Part shown: positions 58,602 to 64,000 of the stretch, in pieces
How positions within the stretch are numbered: position 1 is the first letter of the stretch
Layout of the letters: the number at the start of each line of letters is the position of its first letter
DNA from: Salinimicrobium gaetbulicola
GTDB taxonomy: Bacteria; Bacteroidota; Bacteroidia; Flavobacteriales; Flavobacteriaceae
Reading direction: 5' to 3'
DNA: 64,000 bases
Assembly: GCF_042676025.1 (NCBI RefSeq)
Contig: NZ_JBHTJP010000032.1
Span: 1 to 64,000 of the forward strand
Made by a program: the position numbers and the translations under genes
The notes under the pieces: model-generated
Database searches by the model: none
What the model saw: the letters and a program-made list of their open reading frames with translations, nothing else
What the model was told of the DNA's origin: nothing

Positions 58602-61157
58602 TTATTCAGGATTTGTTTCCTTTTTTGGTTTTTCCACCTTTATAGTTAACTCCTTTTTCTCTTCATCGAGGTCCATAAATACTTTATCTCCTTCGGTGAT
58701 GTGAGAAGTAATGATCTCTTCAGCTAAAGCGTCTTCGATATATTTCTGAATAGCACGGTTCAATGGTCTTGCCCCATACTGCTTGTCGAAACCTTTTTCA
58801 GCGATATAATCTTTCGCCTTTTTACTAAGTTTCAACTCATATCCAAGAGCCCCAATTCTTCCGAAGAGTTTCTCCAACTCGATATCAATGATCTTGTAAA
58901 TGTCTTCCTGTTCTAGAGGATTAAAGATCACCACGTCATCTACACGGTTCAGGAATTCGGGTGCAAATGCTTTTTTAAGCGCATTTTCGATCACCCCGCG
59001 GGCATTCTCATCAACCTGCGATTTCTTGGCAGCAGTCCCAAAACCAACTCCCTGACCAAAGTCTTTAAGCTTTCTTGCTCCAATATTGGAGGTCATGATG
59101 ATGATAGTATTTCTGAAGTCGATCTTACGACCTAAACTATCAGTTAAATAACCGTCATCCAATACCTGTAGCAGCATGTTGAAAACATCTGGATGCGCTT
59201 TTTCAACCTCGTCTAACAAGATCACCGCATAAGGCTTGCGTCTTACTTTTTCGGTCAACTGTCCACCTTCTTCATAGCCGACATATCCAGGAGGTGCACC
59301 GATCAATCTGCTCACTGCAAATTTCTCCATGTACTCACTCATGTCAATTCGAATTAAAGCGTCTTCATTATCAAAGAGCTCTCTTGAAAGGATCTTTGCC
59401 AGCTGGGTTTTACCAACCCCGGTTTGCCCAAGGAAGATGAAACTACCAATAGGTTTGTTAGGATCTTTTAATCCTGCACGGTTACGCTGAATTGCTTTAA
59501 CTACTTTACCAACAGCTTCATCCTGACCAATTACTTTTCCTTTGATCAAATCAGGTAATTGTGCCAGTTTATTGATCTCGGTCTGAGCGATCCTGTTCAC
59601 AGGAACTCCTGTCATCATAGAGATCACATCGGCTACATTATCTTCTGTTACAGTTTCCCTGTGAAGTTTTGATTCTTCTTCCCAGCGTTCCTGTGCTTTT
59701 GCAAGCTCTTTTTCAATATTCTTCTCGTCATCACGCAGTTTTGCAGCTTCTTCATATTTCTGCTTTTTAACTACGGAATTCTTAAGTTCTCTTACTTCTT
59801 CGAGCTTTCTTTCAAGCTCAAGTATCTGTTTGGGAACATCAATATTGGTGATGTGAACACGTGATCCCGCTTCATCTAGGGCGTCAATAGCCTTGTCCGG
59901 AAGGAATCTATCTGTCATATACCTGTTTGTAAGCTTGACACAGGCCTCAATGGCTTCATTAGTATAAGTTACGTGGTGGTGTTCCTCGTATTTATCTTTA
60001 ATGTTATTTAGGATCTTGATTGTTTCTTCAACCGTAGTTGGTTCCACAATCACCTTTTGGAAACGTCTTTCAAGAGCTCCATCCTTTTCAATGTATTGTC
60101 TGTACTCATCAAGAGTAGTTGCACCAATACATTGTATCTCACCTCTTGCAAGTGCGGGTTTGAACATGTTGCTGGCATCCAGACTTCCTGTAGCACCACC
60201 GGCACCAACAATAGTATGGATCTCATCAATGAAAAGAATGATATCATCGTTCTTTTCAAGTTCGTTCATAACCGCTTTCATCCTTTCTTCGAATTGTCCA
60301 CGGTATTTTGTTCCTGCCACTAAGCTGGCAAGATCAAGTGTTACCACACGCTTATCAAAAAGTATTCTGGACACTTTTCTTTTTACGATTCGCAAGGCGA
60401 GACCTTCAGCAATAGCCGATTTACCTACTCCCGGTTCCCCAATAAGAAGCGGATTGTTCTTTTTTCGACGGCTAAGGATCTGAGAAACTCTCTCGATCTC
60501 TTTCTCACGACCTACAACCGGATCTAATTTGTCTAATTCGGCGAGGGCCGTAAGGTCCCTTCCGAAGTTATCCAAAACCGGAGTTTTAGACTTCTTGTTT
60601 GACTTTCCGGGACTTCCTCCAGCAAAAGGGTTGCTTTTTCCAGGATCATCGGAAGTCGCATCTTCATCGGAAAAAGATTCCGCAGATGGAGAATCGATAT
60701 AATCGTCGTCGTTTGTGATCATATATTTGAATTGGTCTTTTACCCCGTCGTAGTCCACTTTCAATTTATTTAAAAGTTTGGTCGTTGGGTCGTTCTCATT
60801 CCGTAAAATGCAAAGCAGTAAATGTGCTGTGTTAATGGAGGAACTTTGAAAAAGTTTAGCCTCTAAAAATGTTGTTTTAAGAGCGCGTTCAGCCTGCCGG
60901 GTCAAATGCAGGTTCCTTTTTTCATTAGATTCTACAGTGGCATTTGGGTTTGCGGGGCTTAGTATTTCAACTTTCCTTCTTAAATGACTTAGATCAACAT
61001 CCAGGGCATTCAGTATATTAATGGCTTTACCGTCACCATCACGCAATAAGCCTAACATTAAATGTTCTGTTCCTATAAAATCATGGCCCAGCCTAAGAGC
61101 TTCCTCTTTGCTATAGGCAATTACATCTTTAACTCTTGGTGAAAAATTATCATCCAT
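58602..61157 (-). CDS. clpC: ATP-dependent Clp protease ATP-binding subunit ClpC
   Basis: An 851-residue AAA+ unfoldase. Clp N-domain repeats (~1-145), first ATPase domain with GEPGVGKSAIAEGLALRI, a UVR domain with coiled coil (~430-475; LRDDEKNIEKELAKAQ), second ATPase domain with GQTGVGKTQLAKIL and the C-terminal D2-small domain. The UVR/M domain and both Walker A motifs fit ClpC, not ClpB or ClpA. IGF-type ClpP-binding loop was not checked. clpP is not nearby. Divergent from gyrA. Confidence 0.92.
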   Translation of the reverse strand: MDDNFSPRVKDVIAYSKEEALRLGHDFIGTEHLMLGLLRDGDGKAINILNALDVDLSHLRRKVEILSPANPNATVESNEKRNLHLTRQAERALKTTFLEAKLFQSSSINTAHLLLCILRNENDPTTKLLNKLKVDYDGVKDQFKYMITNDDDYIDSPSAESFSDEDATSDDPGKSNPFAGGSPGKSNKKSKTPVLDNFGRDLTALAELDKLDPVVGREKEIERVSQILSRRKKNNPLLIGEPGVGKSAIAEGLALRIVKRKVSRILFDKRVVTLDLASLVAGTKYRGQFEERMKAVMNELEKNDDIILFIDEIHTIVGAGGATGSLDASNMFKPALARGEIQCIGATTLDEYRQYIEKDGALERRFQKVIVEPTTVEETIKILNNIKDKYEEHHHVTYTNEAIEACVKLTNRYMTDRFLPDKAIDALDEAGSRVHITNIDVPKQILELERKLEEVRELKNSVVKKQKYEEAAKLRDDEKNIEKELAKAQERWEEESKLHRETVTEDNVADVISMMTGVPVNRIAQTEINKLAQLPDLIKGKVIGQDEAVGKVVKAIQRNRAGLKDPNKPIGSFIFLGQTGVGKTQLAKILSRELFDNEDALIRIDMSEYMEKFAVSRLIGAPPGYVGYEEGGQLTEKVRRKPYAVILLDEVEKAHPDVFNMLLQVLDDGYLTDSLGRKIDFRNTIIIMTSNIGARKLKDFGQGVGFGTAAKKSQVDENARGVIENALKKAFAPEFLNRVDDVVIFNPLEQEDIYKIIDIELEKLFGRIGALGYELKLSKKAKDYIAEKGFDKQYGARPLNRAIQKYIEDALAEEIITSHITEGDKVFMDLDEEKKELTIKVEKPKKETNPE

Positions 61158-61397
61158 GTTATTTCCTTTCTCTCTTGTGATTTAAAACTCAATTTCAAAA
61201 ATCGTACCTGATTATGAGTTATAGCTAATTGACAAAATTGGATTCATAAAACAAAGAAGAATGTAATGAACTTATTAACGAACAACAACTAAAAATTTGT
61301 TAATAAAATACAAGAAAACCTCAAGAGAAGGGCTTCCTAGGTTAACGAAAATGCGTAAATTGGCACGTTAGATTTTTGAACCAAAATAAATGAATTT
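61158..61397. other. Divergent intergenic region of clpC and gyrA
   Basis: 240 bases without a gene. Neither side has an exact TAnnTTTG, but both show TnnGATTTTTGAA shortly before the start: GTTAGATTTTTGAA before gyrA (61368-61380) and GTACGATTTTTGAA before clpC on the minus strand. These could be variant promoters with a longer spacer. No hairpin, repeat or short gene is evident. Confidence 0.5.
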
Positions 61398-63950
61398 ATG
61401 GCTGAAGGAGAAAAGTTAATTCCTATCAACATTGAAGATGAAATGAAGTCGGCCTACATTGATTATTCGATGTCGGTCATTGTGTCACGTGCCCTGCCAG
61501 ATGTGCGTGATGGTTTAAAACCTGTACACAGAAGGGTTTTATATGGAATGTATGAACTAGGAGTTCTGTCAAACAGGGCGCATAAAAAATCGGCAAGAAT
61601 CGTAGGGGAAGTTTTAGGTAAGTTCCACCCACACGGAGATTCTTCAGTCTATGATACAATGGTGAGAATGGCCCAGGAATGGAGCCTTCGATATATGCTG
61701 GTGGACGGCCAGGGGAACTTTGGTTCTGTAGATGGTGATAGTCCGGCGGCGATGCGTTATACCGAAGCCAGAATGCGTAAGATCAGTGAGGATATGCTTG
61801 CTGATATTGACAAGGAAACGGTAGATACGCAACTTAACTTTGATGATACCATTCATGAGCCTAAGGTGCTGCCAACCCGTATTCCTAACCTTTTGGTGAA
61901 CGGTGCGAGTGGTATTGCAGTAGGTATGGCCACCAATATGCCACCTCATAACCTTACTGAAGTAATTGATGGAGTGGTCGCTTATATCGATAATCACGAT
62001 ATTGAAATAGATGAATTGATCGAGCATGTAAAAGCTCCTGATTTTCCTACCGGCGGAATTATTTATGGTTACGATGGTGTAAGAGAAGCATTCAAAACCG
62101 GTCGTGGTCGTGTAGTTATGCGAGCAAAAGCTACTACCGAAGAAGTAAATGGAAAGGAAGCTATTGTAGTTACCGAAATTCCTTACCAGGTCAACAAAGC
62201 AGAAATGATCAAGAAAACTGCTGAGTTGGTGAACGATAAAAAGATAGAAGGTATCTCCCTTATCAGGGATGAATCTGACAGAAACGGGATGCGAATCGTT
62301 TATATCTTGAAAAGAGATGCGATTCCAAACATCGTACTGAATACCTTATATAAACATACAGCCTTACAAAGTTCTTTCAGTGTAAATAACATTGCATTAG
62401 TAAACGGTCGTCCTCAAATGCTGAATTTGAAGGATATGATCCACTATTTCGTGGAACATCGTCATGATGTGGTAGTGAGACGTACCGAATATGAATTGAG
62501 AAAAGCTGAAGAAAGAGCTCATATCCTTGAAGGTTTGATCATCGCTTCAGATAATATTGATGAAGTGATCGCACTTATTCGTGCTTCCAATAATGCCGAT
62601 GAAGCTCGTACAAAATTGATCGAGCGTTTTGAACTTTCAGAAGTGCAGGCGAAAGCGATCGTAGAAATGCGATTAAGACAACTTACCGGCCTTGAGCAGG
62701 ATAAGTTAAGAGCAGAGTATGAGGATCTGATGGCCACTATCGAAGATCTTAAGGACATTCTTGCGAGAAAAGAACGCAGAATGCAGGTCATTAAAGATGA
62801 ATTGCTAGAGGTTAAAGAGAAGTATGGTGATGAAAGAAGGTCTGTAATTGAATATTCTGGTGGAGACCTTAGTATGGAAGATATGATTCCGGATGAGCAG
62901 GTGGTAATTACCATTTCTCACGCGGGTTATATTAAAAGGACAAGTCTTACAGAATACAAAACTCAAAATAGAGGTGGAGTTGGTCAAAAAGGTTCTACTA
63001 CAAGAAATGAAGATTTCCTTGAGAACCTCTTCGTAGGAACCAATCACCAATATATGTTATTCTTTACTGAAAAAGGTAAATGTTTCTGGATGCGAGTATA
63101 TGAAATACCGGAAGGAAGCAAAACTTCTAAAGGTAGAGCGATCCAGAATCTTATTAACCTGGAACAAGATGACAAGCTTAAGGCTTTCATCTGTACTCAG
63201 GATCTTAAAGATGAAGAATACATCAACAGCCATTACGTGATCATGGCTACCAAAAAAGGACAGGTTAAGAAAACCTCTCTTGAGCAATACTCACGTCCAA
63301 GAACCAATGGTATCAACGCGATTACCATTAGAGAAGGGGATGAGTTGCTGGAAGCAAGGCTTACTACGGGTAACAGCCAGGTTATGTTAGCTCTCAAAAG
63401 TGGAAAGGCTATCCGATTTGAGGAAAGTAAAACCCGTCCTATGGGAAGAAACGCTTCAGGTGTAAGAGGAATTACTCTTGCCGATGATAACGATGAGGTA
63501 GTAGGAATGATCGCTGTCCAAAACCCACAGGAAGAAACCGTATTAGTCGTTTCAGAAAACGGATATGGAAAACGAACTTATATAGACGATCCGGAAGATG
63601 GAGAACCAATCTACCGAATCACTAACCGTGGAGGAAAAGGTGTGAAAACTATTTCCATCACAGAGAAAACCGGAAGTCTGGTTGCAATTAAAAACGTGAA
63701 AGATGGAGATGATCTAATGATCATCAATAAATCTGGTATTGCAATTAGAACCTCTGTCGATAGTCTAAGAGTTATGGGTCGTGCAACCCAGGGCGTTAGA
63801 CTAATAAATTTAAAAGGTAATGATTCGATTGCAGCAGTGGCTAAGGTGATGAAGGAAGAAGATGAAGAAGAGATCACTGGTGACGAAAACCTTGATATGA
63901 CAGGGGAAAACAACGATGGCACAACTATTGTAAATGATAGTGAAGAATAA
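61398..63950 (+). CDS. gyrA: DNA gyrase subunit A
   Basis: An 850-residue type II topoisomerase subunit that cuts and religates DNA for negative supercoiling. The catalytic Tyr is in AAMRYTEARM. The quinolone-resistance region HPHGDSSVYDTMVRMAQ is wild-type in appearance, with Ser and Asp at the usual sensitive positions (Ser-Ser-Val-Tyr-Asp). The C-terminal beta-pinwheel has GQKGSTTRNEDF, the gyrase-type GyrA-box region; the tail is acidic (EEDEEEITGDENLD). ParC would lack this box. Confidence 0.95.
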   Translation: MAEGEKLIPINIEDEMKSAYIDYSMSVIVSRALPDVRDGLKPVHRRVLYGMYELGVLSNRAHKKSARIVGEVLGKFHPHGDSSVYDTMVRMAQEWSLRYMLVDGQGNFGSVDGDSPAAMRYTEARMRKISEDMLADIDKETVDTQLNFDDTIHEPKVLPTRIPNLLVNGASGIAVGMATNMPPHNLTEVIDGVVAYIDNHDIEIDELIEHVKAPDFPTGGIIYGYDGVREAFKTGRGRVVMRAKATTEEVNGKEAIVVTEIPYQVNKAEMIKKTAELVNDKKIEGISLIRDESDRNGMRIVYILKRDAIPNIVLNTLYKHTALQSSFSVNNIALVNGRPQMLNLKDMIHYFVEHRHDVVVRRTEYELRKAEERAHILEGLIIASDNIDEVIALIRASNNADEARTKLIERFELSEVQAKAIVEMRLRQLTGLEQDKLRAEYEDLMATIEDLKDILARKERRMQVIKDELLEVKEKYGDERRSVIEYSGGDLSMEDMIPDEQVVITISHAGYIKRTSLTEYKTQNRGGVGQKGSTTRNEDFLENLFVGTNHQYMLFFTEKGKCFWMRVYEIPEGSKTSKGRAIQNLINLEQDDKLKAFICTQDLKDEEYINSHYVIMATKKGQVKKTSLEQYSRPRTNGINAITIREGDELLEARLTTGNSQVMLALKSGKAIRFEESKTRPMGRNASGVRGITLADDNDEVVGMIAVQNPQEETVLVVSENGYGKRTYIDDPEDGEPIYRITNRGGKGVKTISITEKTGSLVAIKNVKDGDDLMIINKSGIAIRTSVDSLRVMGRATQGVRLINLKGNDSIAAVAKVMKEEDEEEITGDENLDMTGENNDGTTIVNDSEE

Positions 63951-63971
63951 TTATAATCAAAACCCTAACAA

Positions 63972-64000
63972 ATGAAAACTAGAATACTGACGGCAGCACT
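63972..64000 (+). CDS. Start of an exported protein gene (partial)
   Basis: ATG 21 bases after the gyrA stop, encoding MKTRILTAA before the window ends: positive charges then hydrophobic residues, as in a signal peptide. In flavobacteria a tetratricopeptide-repeat protein often follows gyrA; that identity is a guess here. Confidence 0.5.

Noticed and set aside
61355..61380. TTGGCAC box upstream of gyrA as a sigma-54 promoter
   Set aside because: The base pair expected ten bases after GG is TT, not GC, and TTTG comes five bases too late; a housekeeping gene is not expected to use sigma-54.

Overview
This window is chromosomal DNA of a marine-type Flavobacteriaceae bacterium (phylum Bacteroidota), probably close to Gramella/Christiangramia, Salegentibacter or Zunongwangia. 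The assignment rests on a type IX secretion (T9SS) client and the T9SS regulator PorX, a fused LpxC-FabZ gene, families largely confined to Bacteroidota (DUF6048, DUF6452, DUF4834, DUF4268), many exact matches to the Bacteroidota -7 promoter element TAnnTTTG, and A-rich rather than Shine-Dalgarno sequence before start codons. It is mostly core genome. I see no prophage, insertion sequence, CRISPR array or restriction island.

Layout. 1-450: tail of an rRNA operon (23S 3' end, 5S, terminator) and a small GC-rich palindrome. 449-6691: lipoprotein; methyltransferase/ZIP/DUF4268 operon; THUMP rRNA methyltransferase; rlmD-DUF6452-DUF6048 operon. 6867-13055: ornithine aminotransferase, T9SS client, Smr protein, calcium-repeat lipoprotein, cysteine desulfurase. 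13065-17225: operon of a periplasmic M23 peptidase and a TonB-dependent receptor. 17406-19778: coiled-coil protein, zapA, a probable 6S-type RNA, ribonuclease Y. 20315-22331: NAD salvage pair pncB-pncA. 23414-28904: DUF4834, YfhO-like membrane protein, glycosyltransferase, flippase. 28975-33192: very basic secreted protein, an RNA-like unit with sigma-54-like promoters, uvrA. 33438-35378: ECF sigma factor with a 47-residue companion, endonuclease III without an Fe-S cluster, Bcp peroxiredoxin. 35381-39971: alanine dehydrogenase, membrane protein, tsaE, porX. 40013-46443: HD phosphohydrolase and the lipid A cluster lpxD-lpxC/fabZ-lpxA-efp plus a second lpxD-like gene. 46506-51210: sucD, fabG, VWA protein, prohibitin. 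51280-58534: complete histidine operon hisGDCBHAFI(E) behind a His-rich leader peptide and intrinsic terminator. 58602-64000: clpC, gyrA and the first codons of a secreted protein.

How the genes work together. The his operon makes histidine from PRPP and appears to be controlled by transcription attenuation. The lpx cluster makes the acylated lipid A precursors and couples this to fatty-acid dehydration through the FabZ fusion. PncA deamidates nicotinamide and PncB turns the product into NaMN. RlmD, the THUMP methyltransferase, RNase Y, EF-P and TsaE serve RNA and translation; UvrA, Nth and GyrA serve DNA repair and topology.

Most worth a second look: the his leader/attenuator; the zapA-linked 6S-like RNA; the ECF sigma mRNA, whose 5' leader folds against its own start codon, with its 47-residue partner; a duplicated 18-nt UTR element linked to terminators and sigma-54-like promoters around 28.9-30.4 kb; a set of genes whose -7 element sits so close to ATG that the mRNAs should be leaderless; and an endonuclease III with no cysteine at all.
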